Origin: Teredinibacter turnerae
GTDB taxonomy: Bacteria > Pseudomonadota > Gammaproteobacteria > Pseudomonadales > Cellvibrionaceae
Reading direction: 5' to 3'
NCBI RefSeq assembly: GCF_037935975.1
Contig: NZ_CP149817.1
Location: 3,906,001 to 3,970,000 of the forward strand
Length of the DNA: 64,000 nt
Position 1 is the stretch's first letter. Each line of letters starts with the position of its first letter. Under the pieces are notes generated by a model. It saw only the letters and a program-made list of their open reading frames with translations. It was not told where the DNA came from and did not search any database. Made by a program: the position numbers and the translations under genes. Below are positions 8,303 through 17,221 of this stretch, piece after piece.

Positions 8303-8950
8303 ATGCCAACAGGTCAAAAAAAATACTATGACGAGTTGCTCAGCTACGCTCGAAAAATGACTTTCTATGGCGATGAGGCAGAAGATCTTCTGCAGACAGC
8401 ACTGCTTAGCGCACTAGAAGCAAACCGCGGTGATATCACACACGAGGCTAATCGACGATGGTTGGTTGGTGTGCTTCGCAAGCAATCCCTCTTTGTCGCA
8501 CGCACAGCGGCGCGGCGCAAGAAACGAGAAGCTGCGGTTACCTGTGTGGGCCAGTCCAGAGCTGAAAACGACCCATCAACCCGTGACTTTGTTAACACCC
8601 TGCCACCAAAACTCAAGACAACCGCGCTACTCATCTTAACTGGACATTCAAAGTTAGAAATAGCATTACTATTGCGCGTTTCGGACTGCGCCCTTCGCCA
8701 GCGCATCGCCCAGATTAGAAAGCAGTGGCGTTTGTTCGATGGTCGATCGGTATTTGAGCTACCCGGCCTATCCGGAGAGCTCGCTTACGGTCGAATACGA
8801 CAAGCACTACTCAAGGCACCGGTTCGCAACAAGGTCACACTGGCGACTCACGATCCAAGCGGACATCTGATTATGTTGAACTCACAAAACGGAGGGTCAC
8901 GGCAACTTAATGTGAAACCACGTCAAAACGAGGAACACAACAATGTTTAG
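8303..8950 (+). CDS. ECF-like sigma-70 family RNA polymerase sigma factor
   Basis: 215 residues. Region 2 occupies roughly residues 5-70 (YDELLSYARKMTFYGDEAEDLLQTALLSAL, the D-A-E-D-L-x-Q helix typical of ECF sigma region 2.2). Region 4 lies at about 100-145 (LILTGHSKLEIALLLRVSDCALRQRIAQIRKQW). A 70-residue C-terminal tail (ELPGLSGELAYGRIRQALLKAP...) follows that standard ECF factors lack. It should direct core polymerase to a small regulon. No anti-sigma gene is adjacent; the next gene, a VOC protein, overlaps by 8 bp and is probably translationally coupled. A dead copy lies at 14935. Weak ribosome site. Confidence 0.8.
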   Translation: MPTGQKKYYDELLSYARKMTFYGDEAEDLLQTALLSALEANRGDITHEANRRWLVGVLRKQSLFVARTAARRKKREAAVTCVGQSRAENDPSTRDFVNTLPPKLKTTALLILTGHSKLEIALLLRVSDCALRQRIAQIRKQWRLFDGRSVFELPGLSGELAYGRIRQALLKAPVRNKVTLATHDPSGHLIMLNSQNGGSRQLNVKPRQNEEHNNV

Positions 8951-9326
8951 AGATAGCAATATAGGTGCCATTTGTTACTATATGAACGATATAAACCAGA
9001 CAGAGGCCTTCTATCGAGACGTCTTAGGGCTCGACGTAGAACGAATGGAGGATGAGGGAAGCGACTGGCTATTAGCCAAGACGGCGAACGGTGTGGAGCT
9101 TCTCTTCTTTGAGCAGGAATCTCATCCCGGAAACTCGCCGATCATAGTTTTTGAACTACCGGACGGCGGGATCGACGACGCGGTCACCGCGCTTGCCGAA
9201 AAAGGGGTGACCATTGTCACGCCCGTTAGCCATGCACCTGGAGGCTGGTCAGCGGAGTTTGCAGACCCGGATAACCACCAAATATCGATGTATCAACCCG
9301 GCGATGCACCAAGAAAAATAAACTAA
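8943..9326 (+). CDS. VOC family (glyoxalase/dioxygenase-fold) protein
   Basis: 127 residues, one vicinal-oxygen-chelate module of two beta-alpha-beta-beta-beta units: GAICYYMNDINQTEAFYRDVLGLDVERM at the start and VSHAPGGWSAEFADPDNHQISMYQ at the end, with the conserved DPDNH-I and no signal peptide. The family covers glyoxalases, antibiotic-binding proteins and small-molecule binders; metal ligands are incomplete, so binding rather than catalysis is possible. GAGGAA precedes the ATG, which lies within the end of the sigma factor gene. It is the only partner of that sigma factor and was duplicated with it. Confidence 0.85.
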   Translation: MFRDSNIGAICYYMNDINQTEAFYRDVLGLDVERMEDEGSDWLLAKTANGVELLFFEQESHPGNSPIIVFELPDGGIDDAVTALAEKGVTIVTPVSHAPGGWSAEFADPDNHQISMYQPGDAPRKIN

Positions 9327-9459
9327 CCGGCTGTGTTGTTACACAAAAGCCTGTTACTACAGCGCTGAAAGCGCCGGGGCTGCACACATAAAAACGAGGC
9401 ATTAAATACCTGTTTTTAGACATGCGCCGAGGGGGGGGTTGAATTGAAGCTTTATTGTA

Positions 9460-9727
9460 GGAGCCTCTGATTAACCTAGTAATTTCTCTGCGTGATCTGC
9501 GGTGATCAGTTGTTAGGCGCCTTTCGCAGTTAATGGCCTTAGTCTTTAATAAGAAAGGCAACGCCACAAATGATCGCCGTAGGCCCCGCCTTTATGCCCG
9601 TGGGTGCTAAGGGGCTTACAGGAAATTAACCTGAGGGTATTGCGCTCGTTCGCCGTGCAAAGTTTCCACTCCTGCTGAGCTTAATTTCCTCTAAGCCAGA
9701 GGTATCGCTAGGTTAGTCAGAGGTTCC
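9460..9727. mobile_element. MITE-like element with 22-bp terminal inverted repeats, TA target
   Basis: The left end (9458-9479, TAGGAGCCTCTGATTAACCT...) and right end (9708-9729) are inverted repeats of 22 bp with two mismatches, including a TA at each edge, the duplication typical of IS630/Tc1-type transposition. There is no open frame, and an internal 10-bp inverted repeat (AGGAAATTAA/TTAATTTCCT) is present. The paralogous site in copy B (about 16060-16070) lacks it, which shows directly that it is an insertion. A helper transposase is not in the window. Confidence 0.8.
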
Positions 9728-9772
9728 TATACTCAACCCATCTCATCTCCAAGAGCTTGCGCGAGATTACAT

Positions 9773-10107
9773 AATCAATCAACTAAACAGTTTTCAAAAA
9801 GGTAATCTCACCTGCTTCATTGGTAGCTAGGCTTAGCATTTACTACACTATGGCATAGCTATAAAATCAAACAACAGCTTTACACACATCATTTTTAAAT
9901 AAAGCCGTTACATCCGTGAGGGTTCTAGCACCCATCATTTAAGAAAACTACAATCAGCACACCCAGAACACGCAATAACAGTTAGCTTCGCTCCTAGATC
10001 TTCGGGCTGGCGGACCGACTAATTGTAGACGTGTGTATCAGTGATTTACACATACGTTAGGTTCACCTAGACATCTCTAGTATACTGATATCTATATGGA
10101 CCAACTA
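9773..10107. other. Intergenic stretch before the tandem array
   Basis: No gene seen. The last 60 bp hold several short palindromes (CTAGTATACTGATATC region) next to the array. Confidence 0.3.
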
Positions 10108-10431
10108 TTTATCAGGTTTATCAGGTTTATCAGGTTTATCAGGTTTATCAGGTTTATCAGGTTTATCAGGTTTATCAGGTTTATCAGGTTTATCAGGTTT
10201 ATCAGGTTTATCAGGTTTATCAGGTTTATCAGGTTTATCAGGTTTATCAGGTTTATCAGGTTTATCAGGTTTATCAGGTTTATCAGGTTTATCAGGTTTA
10301 TCAGGTTTATCAGGTTTATCAGGTTTATCAGGTTTATCAGGTTTATCAGGTTTATCAGGTTTATCAGGTTTATCAGGTTTATCAGGTTTATCAGGTTTAT
10401 CAGGTTTATCAGGTTTATCAGGTTTATCAGG
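10108..10431 (+). repeat. Perfect tandem array: 36 copies of 9-bp TTTATCAGG
   Basis: 324 bp of uninterrupted 9-bp units, exactly 36 copies with no substitution. Because 9 is a multiple of 3, all three plus-strand frames are open (repeating IRF, LSG or YQV), and so are two of the three minus-strand frames. The ATG frame 10096-10464 would make a 122-residue poly-IRF peptide, but there is no ribosome site and nothing conserved at its ends, so it is best read as a minisatellite. The perfect identity implies very recent expansion or active homogenisation by slippage. Confidence 0.95.
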
Positions 10432-10667
10432 CTACTGAACAGACAGTTTGCTTCGGTTTCCTAAACACCAAAAATCGGGCTATGCGTTGCCATTCATAAC
10501 ATGTAGCCTTTAGATGTGCGATCCAACGCGTTCAATTATCACAGATACTAACCGCCTGCACGCAAAATACACCGTACATTACAACCAAATTTGAAGACAT
10601 AATAGGCTATAAACTCGCACAATTGAACTTTAGGCAAACTGCATATATAAAACAGGGAGAAATTTAA

Positions 10668-11090
10668 ATGTTTGAATGGGATGGTGACACTAAAAAACTT
10701 TTATCGACACTTTGGATTTTTCTCACCGTAAACTACATATATTGTGATGTATTCGGAATGCACGATGCAGATACCCTACAACAGTTATTATCTGGCGAAG
10801 TTGGAGATATAAAAATCACAGAAGAGTTTCTACTCTATTTTGCAATAATAATGCAAATCCCCATGATCATGATCCCCCTTTCACGGTACCTATCCTACAA
10901 AATAAACAAATATTTAAACATTGTCGCAGCAACAATATCTGGCGGAATACAAAGCTATACCGTCTATATGGGAGGCACAATTTTTTATCTATTTTTTAGC
11001 TTCTTCGAAATAGCTACTGCCTTACTAATTATAATAATGGCCATTCGATGGAAACCAACCGCCACACGTGAGCGGACCGAAAACACCTAG
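10668..11090 (+). CDS. DUF6326-like small membrane protein
   Basis: 140 residues with four predicted membrane helices: LLSTLWIFLTVNYIYCDVFG (10-30), FLLYFAIIMQIPMIMIPLS (54-72), YLNIVAATISGGIQSYTVYM (82-102) and IFYLFFSFFEIATALLIIIMAI (105-126). The order L-W-I-F-x-x-x-N-Y-x-Y-C-D near the start and IPMIMIPLSR in helix 2 fit the DUF6326 family, whose role is unknown. A GGGAG site lies before the ATG. Monocistronic. Confidence 0.7.
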   Translation: MFEWDGDTKKLLSTLWIFLTVNYIYCDVFGMHDADTLQQLLSGEVGDIKITEEFLLYFAIIMQIPMIMIPLSRYLSYKINKYLNIVAATISGGIQSYTVYMGGTIFYLFFSFFEIATALLIIIMAIRWKPTATRERTENT

Positions 11091-11729
11091 TCGACTGCCA
11101 TTTCATGAAAACTATAAAAAACAGAGTCCAACTTTATAATGGGCAGTTCTCCACGTGCTAATGGAGTAAGAAATTAGACAATCTGCAAGCTCGTACCAGA
11201 AATAAATCTGCTACTGAACTTTACAAAACGAGTATCCCACTCTTAATCGTACACTGGCCACCTTGTTCAAGTTATGTCCTCACGCGCACCAACACCTTTT
11301 GCGCCTCTGGACGACAGTCTAGAAACTTTTCAACGTTCAGCTCTCGCGCCATACCCGCTCTTAACGAGGGGATCGCAGCGAAATGCTTGTTAGTTTTACA
11401 AAACAAACTCGCTCGACGAATTTCTTTATGTTGCGCGAGAAGCCAGGCGCCTAAAAAGCGTGTCTTAGATAGTAGAAAAAACAACTTTTGTATTTATACG
11501 GAAACGCAGTAAGCCTCTTTTCGCAAAGCAATAGAAGCGATATTTCCGTGGAGATGTTATTCGACAAAATCATGTTCACGGCCCAAGCAAGCTGAAAAAT
11601 ATTGGTAATAGCCAAACACTAGAGATACTAAGTAAACCGTATTACCGACTATCGCCCCACTGCAGAGTGCTTTTTACTACCACTGTGTACCGTCCAGACT
11701 TTGGTGACCTAATTTCAAATACGTTGATC
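11091..11729. other. Intergenic stretch, nothing recognised
   Basis: About 640 bp with no frame resembling a known family. One 70-codon minus-strand frame (11272-11484) shows no family features. Probably non-coding or old decayed DNA. Confidence 0.35.
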
Positions 11730-12752
11730 TTAGCCGACGCTTTTGACAGGACCCAACTCTCCTCGTAAATCCTGCTGCATCAGTTGCCGCACCTGACTGG
11801 CACTATGCTGCTGGCTGAATAAGTATTGCAGCTTGGTAACCACGGCCTCGAGTGTCATATTGTTGCCACTGATAACACCGCATGCTGCCAATGTGCCGCC
11901 TGTCGCATAACCACCCATATTAACCTTCCCCTTAAAACATTGACTGACATTGACGACCACTATGTCGGCCTCATCGGCCTTTTTTAGGCGTTCTAGCAAT
12001 TGTGGAATATGCGGGGCGTTACCCACACCGTAGGTCTGTAGAATAATCGCCTTTACCGGTTGGGTAATAAAATAATCCAAAAGGCCGACATCCATTCCCG
12101 GAAAAAAACGCACAATAGCTATGGGTTGATCTGTGATTGGTGAGACCTGTAGAACCCCCTCCCCTGCGGCCCGATGGGATACTAATTGGCGGTATTCGAT
12201 GCCGGCTTCCACAATGGCGGGAAAATTTGGCGAATCGAATGCATCAAAGCCGTCGGAGTGGGCTTTAGTCGCTCGGTTTCCGCGAAATAAATGGTTGTTA
12301 AATAACAGAGTCACTTCTGGGATGGGGTGCTGAGCGGCCAGGTACAATGCGGTTAACATATTAATTTGACCGTCTGACCGTGGGGTTAGCAACGGGATCT
12401 GCGAGCCAGTAATAATCACCGGTTTCGAGAGATTTTCGAACATGAAGGCCAGCGCAGATGCGGTGTACGCCATGGTGTCTGTACCGTGCAGAATAACAAA
12501 GCCATCGTAGTCGTCGTAGCGATGCTGAATATCCTCAGCAATCTGCTGCCAGTTGGCTGGCTGCATACTGGAAGAATCAATCAAATGGGTGTATTCGTTT
12601 ATTTCAAACGCGGGCATTTCGTCGCGGGTAAAATCTGGGTGGTGCTGCAAATAATGCGTGAGCACGCCCGGCGCAGGACTATAGCCCCCGGCCGTTTTCA
12701 GCATTCCGATCGTACCGCCGGTATAGGCGACATAAATACGTTTTTGGGTCAT
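11730..12752 (-). CDS. ansA: Type I (cytoplasmic) L-asparaginase
   Basis: 340 residues, the usual length of AnsA. It hydrolyses asparagine to aspartate and ammonia in the cytosol. Visible: first active-site motif YTGGTIGM (residues 10-17, nucleophilic Thr14), the second motif HGTDTMAYTASALAF (about 89-103), and the SQIPLLTPRSDGQ segment typical of type I enzymes. No signal peptide, which separates it from periplasmic type II. Monocistronic; plus-strand DNA upstream is a long non-coding region. Confidence 0.93.
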   Translation of the reverse strand: MTQKRIYVAYTGGTIGMLKTAGGYSPAPGVLTHYLQHHPDFTRDEMPAFEINEYTHLIDSSSMQPANWQQIAEDIQHRYDDYDGFVILHGTDTMAYTASALAFMFENLSKPVIITGSQIPLLTPRSDGQINMLTALYLAAQHPIPEVTLLFNNHLFRGNRATKAHSDGFDAFDSPNFPAIVEAGIEYRQLVSHRAAGEGVLQVSPITDQPIAIVRFFPGMDVGLLDYFITQPVKAIILQTYGVGNAPHIPQLLERLKKADEADIVVVNVSQCFKGKVNMGGYATGGTLAACGVISGNNMTLEAVVTKLQYLFSQQHSASQVRQLMQQDLRGELGPVKSVG

Positions 12753-13420
12753 GGCTACTCTTTGTTGGATCGGCCGCGGTTATTGAGGTGGCTATTCGCT
12801 ACTTTTATGTTAAGACAAAAGATGGCGCAATGGTATTTGATTTTACCTAACACGTACGGATCAAACACTACTGTTCTACAACATTATCGAACTGATTATG
12901 CCTCGGCCCGTGAGCTCAAGATCACTTATCTCTACGATACCGTCACCGATTGACCAGTGCCTCAAAGCGCAATCTATCCAAAGTACAAGCCACGCTAAAC
13001 ATTCTCCTATTAATCCGTCGGCAATATGTGTCTGCTAAGCGGTACACCGGATATAGGAACCTCCTGCATCTCATACACAACGGCCACTCTGAAATTGGTT
13101 CGCAGAGCACGCGGGAATGTCAATACAGGGACCGAGCGACAATAGCGCGTGCTCTGAGGTTGACCACCCGTAAAATGGCGCAATATACATCACTTTTTTG
13201 CACGCCAAAAGTTTAGTGCCGATCAAATTAACCGTTGTTTTCTGGGTGAGGTGGTCGACGAATTGATCATTTGATGATAGGTTCGTTGCATTAACAGGGC
13301 TTTGATCGATTTTGGCTAGAGCGCACGTGGCGTTTTAAACATGGTAGGATTGCGGATTGACTAAATGAATACAGCCATTCGCTAAATTCAGTTAAGCAAC
13401 CACTGAGACATTCACGGTAA
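12753..13420. other. Long intergenic stretch with degenerate repeat
   Basis: Nothing intact. The part 12881-13007 is a degenerate copy of the DNA at 5126-5256. Short frames here are not convincing. Confidence 0.35.
12881..13007 (+). repeat. Degenerate dispersed repeat, copy 2
   Basis: Counterpart of 5126-5256 in the same orientation. In one frame it reads HYRTDYASARELKITYLYD, close to HYSAEYSEAR of copy 1, then hits a stop. Confidence 0.4.
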
Positions 13421-14704
13421 ATGACTAAAATTATAGTACTCTTAATAGCTTCTCTATCAAATGTAACTCTTGCAGCGAGCTTTGAGTGTAGCAAGGCGAA
13501 TCGAGAATTAGACAAAACCATTTGTTTGAACAAAGATCTTAACCAGCTTGATGAAGATATGGCTTCGTATTACTTCAAGCTTAAAGAAACACTCGATAGC
13601 AACGAGGCTGAACAGCTCTTAAGACAACAACGGACATGGCTCAAACAACGTTCCGTCGAATGTGGAGCTAAAAATTCACGCTGCCTCGTTGCGTTGTATA
13701 AAGCCAGAATTTTCGCACTTAGAAAATTATACGAAAACCTCGTTCCTTACACCTATTCAAAGAACTATGAGCTCCAAGGGATTAAAGGCGCCTGCGGTTT
13801 CGATGCAGAAGTGATTACAAAGAATACACAGTTATATGCAGGTGGTGCTAAGGGCGGCAAAGAAATCTATCCGAACATAGACCAAAGCGGGCGTCGGACG
13901 ACTCAATTTGAAGTGATCGTTAATTCTCCAGATAAGCCAGTCGCTTTGATTTTAGGTGCCTATGAACCATCAATTTGGAATTTTGCGTGGACGCAAGGAA
14001 CAAAAATATCGGCGGTTGTTGTAACAGGTTATTACCGACAAGCTGTAGCGGGTTTGCCGAAGGATACCCCCCTACTAATAAGTACGCATGATAATGGTGG
14101 TCCATGTGGGTTTACCTATGTTGCGGATAAAAACTTGACAAGAATTACTGAGATATCCAGAAATGCGTTTAAAAGGGAAGTAACCTCGGTACTCCATGCC
14201 AGTCTAGGCAGCTTGGTTTTTGGAGACCAAATTGATATGGGTGATAAATTGTTTACCTCCAAGGATACCCCCCCAGAAATATTTTTTGATAAATCTTTAC
14301 CGGGCAAAGCTGGTTTAGATGATTTAGTCAGAAGGGGGCTAATTCGAAAGCTAACACATCAAGACACGGAAAGATGGATTCGACTAAAAACCGATTTGAG
14401 CAAGATTGGGAGTGGTAGACCATCGAGATCGCCAGAAATACCCTCATTAATGTTTGAACCCGAATATATCTACAATGGGTACGTAATATTAGAAAAAATC
14501 ACAATTCCAGCGAAGTTATATGGTGCTGATGCAGCTACATTCTTTTTGCAGAAGGGTGTGCCTTATCCTAAAGGTGAGTTAGGCCATTCCACTTTATACG
14601 ATTTTAACACGATGTCCTGTACTGGTGTTAATTGTGCGGAATCACGTAGGCGTATGAGGGGAACCGTGGGAAATGTCACATCCCGCTCCTCAATCCGACC
14701 ATGA
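13421..14704 (+). CDS. Exported LprI-like (DUF1311) protein with C-terminal extension
   Basis: 427 residues. A signal peptide (MTKIIVLLIASLSNVTLAA) is followed by an LprI/DUF1311 module at about 20-110: S-F-E-C-S-K-A-N-R-E-L-D-K-T-I-C, then the helical LNQLDEDMASYYFKL and LLRQQRTWLKQR with paired cysteines (CGAKNSRC). LprI of mycobacteria is a lysozyme-inhibitor lipoprotein; many other members have no known role. The remaining 310 residues (GACGFDAEVITKNTQ..., repeated short beta-rich segments) are unfamiliar. The last codons run into the 55-bp dispersed repeat at 14688, so the C-terminus may have been altered by that junction. Confidence 0.7.
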   Translation: MTKIIVLLIASLSNVTLAASFECSKANRELDKTICLNKDLNQLDEDMASYYFKLKETLDSNEAEQLLRQQRTWLKQRSVECGAKNSRCLVALYKARIFALRKLYENLVPYTYSKNYELQGIKGACGFDAEVITKNTQLYAGGAKGGKEIYPNIDQSGRRTTQFEVIVNSPDKPVALILGAYEPSIWNFAWTQGTKISAVVVTGYYRQAVAGLPKDTPLLISTHDNGGPCGFTYVADKNLTRITEISRNAFKREVTSVLHASLGSLVFGDQIDMGDKLFTSKDTPPEIFFDKSLPGKAGLDDLVRRGLIRKLTHQDTERWIRLKTDLSKIGSGRPSRSPEIPSLMFEPEYIYNGYVILEKITIPAKLYGADAATFFLQKGVPYPKGELGHSTLYDFNTMSCTGVNCAESRRRMRGTVGNVTSRSSIRP

Positions 14705-14742
14705 GTGCGCTACTGAGATGGATACGCTTTGCCCTCCGCAAC
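14688..14742 (+). repeat. Dispersed 55-bp repeat, copy 2
   Basis: Matches 4866-4920 (48 of 55). It supplies the final codons and stop of the LprI-like gene. Confidence 0.7.
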
Positions 14743-14934
14743 TAGCCAGAGTCATACTCTGCTCACCTGGTAATAGAGGTAAAACTTGCTATTTAACGAC
14801 TTCTTAAATAGGTTTGAGAATCAAGCCTAAAAACACTGATCTATTCGCCGCGGCGCAACCAATAGAAATTTCTGCTACGGCAATATGCCTGTGATAGCAT
14901 AATTGCGCATTAACTCCCGCAGAGGCTTTCACCC

Positions 14935-15574
14935 GAGCCAGCAGGTCAAAAAAATACTATGACGAGTTGCTCAGCTACGCGCGGAAAATGACTTTCTACT
15001 GCGATGAGGCAGAGGATCTTCTGCAAACAGCTCTGCTTGCCGCACTAAAGGCAAACCTTGGTGATATTACACACGAGGCTAATCGACGATGGTTGGTTGG
15101 TTGGTGTGCTTCGCAAGCAATCCCTCTTTGTCGCACGCACGGCGGCGCGGCGCAAGAAACGAGAAGCTGCGGTTACCTGTGTTGGCCAGTCCAGAGCTGA
15201 AAACGCCCCATCAACGAGTGATTTTTTGAACACCCTGCCACCGAAACTCAAGACAACTGCGCTGCTCATTTTAACTGGACATTCAAAGTTAGAAATAGCC
15301 TTCCTATTGCGCGTTTCGGACTGCGCCCTTCGCCAGCGCATCGCCCAGATTAAAAAGCATTGGCGTTTGTTCGATATTTGAGCTACCCGGTCTATCCGGA
15401 GAGCTCGCTAACGGCCGAATACGACAAGCACTACTCAAGGCACCTGTTCGCGACAAGATCACACTTGCGACTCACGATGCAAGCGGACATCTGTTTATGT
15501 TGAGCTCACAAAACGAAGGGTCACCGCAACTTAATGTGAAACCACGTCAAAACGAGGAACACAGCAATGTTTAG
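14935..15574 (+). pseudogene. Decayed copy of the ECF-like sigma factor
   Basis: Clearly the same gene as 8303-8950, but dead. The start codon ATG has become GAG (14935-14937), a run of eight A is now seven just after it, a GGTT unit is present three times rather than twice at about 15091-15102, and 11 bp are missing at about 15376 (TTCGATATTTGAG). Each indel shifts the frame. Sequence between lesions remains close to copy A, so loss of function is fairly recent or sequence has been homogenised. Confidence 0.9.
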
Positions 15575-15950
15575 AGATAGCAATATAGGTGCCATTTGTT
15601 ACTATGTGAACGATACAAACCAAACGGAGGCCTTCTATCGAGACGTCTTAGGGCTCGACGTAAATCGGATGGAGGATGAGGGAAGCGACTGACTATTAGC
15701 CAAGACGGCGAACGGTGTGGAGCTTCTCTTCTTTGAGTAGGAATCTCGTCCCGGAAACTCACAGATCATAGTGTTTGAACTACCGGATGGCGGGATCGAC
15801 GACGCGGTCACCGCGCTTGCCGAAAAAGGGGTGACCATTGTCACGCCTGTTAGCCATGCACCTGGAGGCTGGTCAGCGAAGTTTGCAGACCCGGATAACC
15901 ACCAAATATCAATGTATCAACCCTGCGTTGTACCAAGAAAAATAGACTAA
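15567..15950 (+). pseudogene. Decayed copy of the VOC family protein
   Basis: Same length (128 codons) and reading frame as 8943-9326, with start and final stop intact but two internal nonsense codons: TGA at 15690-15692 replacing Trp42 and TAG at 15738-15740 replacing Gln58. No indel in this gene. It cannot make a full VOC domain. Confidence 0.9.
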
Positions 15951-16310
15951 CCGGCTGCTTTGTTACACAAATTCTGTTACTACAGGGCAGAGAGCGCCGG
16001 GGCTGCACGCATAATAAAAAGGCATCAAGTGCGCCGAGGGGTGGGTTCAGTTGAAGCTTTGTTATGCTCAACCCATCTCATCTCCAGGAGATTGCGCGAG
16101 ATTACATGTTCAATTAAGAGCGTGCTTTCCAGAGATTTTTGTTGGAGCCTATTTTTCTGTCAATCAATGCCCTGTTGGCAACCCGGGAATGGAATAGATG
16201 ATCCTATTTTTTATTCGCGCACCCTTCAGTCATTGGCTGCACCGCCCCTTACAGCGTATTAACTTCGAAAATTTAATGGCCAGCTTAACGGCTGCTCAAG
16301 AGGCGTACCT

Positions 16311-17159
16311 ATGGAGTCCAAAACAAGCACAATCATAACTCTGCTAACCTTCGCATGCTTCTTGGTCGCATTTTATCTATTAGGCTACTGGCTAATATTT
16401 AGAACCGGCCAGGCAACGCCCTTGATGCTATCTGTTGGCTTAGCGACTTTGGCCACATGCCTGGTGAGGCGCATCAGTATAGACAGCCTTGGCTGGTATT
16501 GGGGAGAGTGGAAAGCCCAGTGGCAAAGCTACTTCACGCCCTTCGCGATCGTCCTGGCAGCCTATCTAATAATCTGGCTCACTGGTCTCGCCGGGTTCTA
16601 CAATAGTGAATACCTCTCCGAACTGAAGGAAGACTACAATCTGCCAGCTTGGAATGAACTCAATATTTTGTTGTTTCACGTTATATTCGTGGCGACGATC
16701 AGCTTTTTTGTATCACTCCCTTCCATTCTCGGGGAAGAAATAGGGTGGCGGGGCTTAGTTACCAATGAACTCTCAAAAATTACCTCCTTTGGTGCTGTGG
16801 CACTTATCAGCGGATTCGCCTGGTCAATTTTTCATTGGCCGCTAATTATTAGAGGATTGTACGGCAACGGCATAACCTCGCTGATCTATCAGCTGTTTAT
16901 CTTTAGCCTGTTTATCGTATCAACCAGCGTAATAATGACTTACTATCGGCTAAAAACAGGGAGTGTGTGGACCGGTGTTATTTACCACGCAAGTTCAAAT
17001 ATCTTTATACAAAAAGTGTTTACGCCCCTGACGGTGGAAACCAGCCGATCCGCCTGGTTTATGGATGAATTCGGAGCAATACCTGCTGTTGTCGCTTTTT
17101 GTGTAGCCCTCGTATTCTGGCGCAAAGGCAAGGCAGAACTAAGCACGTCAGCTGTATAA
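16311..17159 (+). CDS. CPBP family intramembrane glutamic endopeptidase
   Basis: 282 residues, about eight membrane helices. The CPBP/Abi (Rce1-like) motifs are present: motif 1 E-E-I-G-W-R-G (Glu142, Glu143, Arg147), motif 2 F-x-W-S-I-F-H-W (His near 172), and a C-terminal G-V-I-Y-H-A-S-S-N helix. Members cleave membrane substrates or prenylated tails; in bacteria some handle bacteriocin self-immunity or anti-sigma factors. Substrate unknown here. It follows the decayed duplication and is followed by a VOC gene 58 bp on, possibly co-transcribed. Confidence 0.88.
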   Translation: MESKTSTIITLLTFACFLVAFYLLGYWLIFRTGQATPLMLSVGLATLATCLVRRISIDSLGWYWGEWKAQWQSYFTPFAIVLAAYLIIWLTGLAGFYNSEYLSELKEDYNLPAWNELNILLFHVIFVATISFFVSLPSILGEEIGWRGLVTNELSKITSFGAVALISGFAWSIFHWPLIIRGLYGNGITSLIYQLFIFSLFIVSTSVIMTYYRLKTGSVWTGVIYHASSNIFIQKVFTPLTVETSRSAWFMDEFGAIPAVVAFCVALVFWRKGKAELSTSAV

Positions 17160-17189
17160 ATTAGCAGGCACACAAAACATCAAACATAA

Positions 17190-17221
17190 AAAACAGCTAA
17201 AATGGAAAACAGCTAAAATGG
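17190..17221 (+). repeat. Two tandem 16-bp units across a start site
   Basis: AAAACAGCTAAAATGG occurs twice back to back. The second unit provides the ATG (17218) of the next gene; the first provides an upstream ATG followed by a four-codon minigene ending in TAA. Confidence 0.8.

Larger units (their letters stand above)
8181..9772 (+). repeat. Segmental duplication, copy A (intact genes, carries a MITE)
   Basis: The block starting TTTGAGAATC recurs at 14813-16107 in the same orientation, 5 kb away, with high identity through both genes and the tail ending GCGCGAGATTACAT. Copy A keeps both frames open and carries a 268-bp insertion that copy B lacks. Confidence 0.9.
14813..16107 (+). repeat. 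Segmental duplication, copy B (decayed)
   Basis: Direct repeat of 8181-9772 without the MITE. Both genes inside are disrupted, as described in the two pseudogene entries. Confidence 0.9.

Noticed and set aside
10108-10431. CRISPR-like array
   Set aside because: Units are contiguous without spacers and only 9 bp long, and no cas gene is present.
10096-10464. Open frame for a 122-residue poly-IRF protein
   Set aside because: It exists only because the 9-bp unit has no stops; all plus-strand frames are open, no ribosome site precedes the ATG and the ends resemble nothing.
11272-11484. 70-codon minus-strand frame
   Set aside because: No motif, no ribosome site, in otherwise empty DNA.
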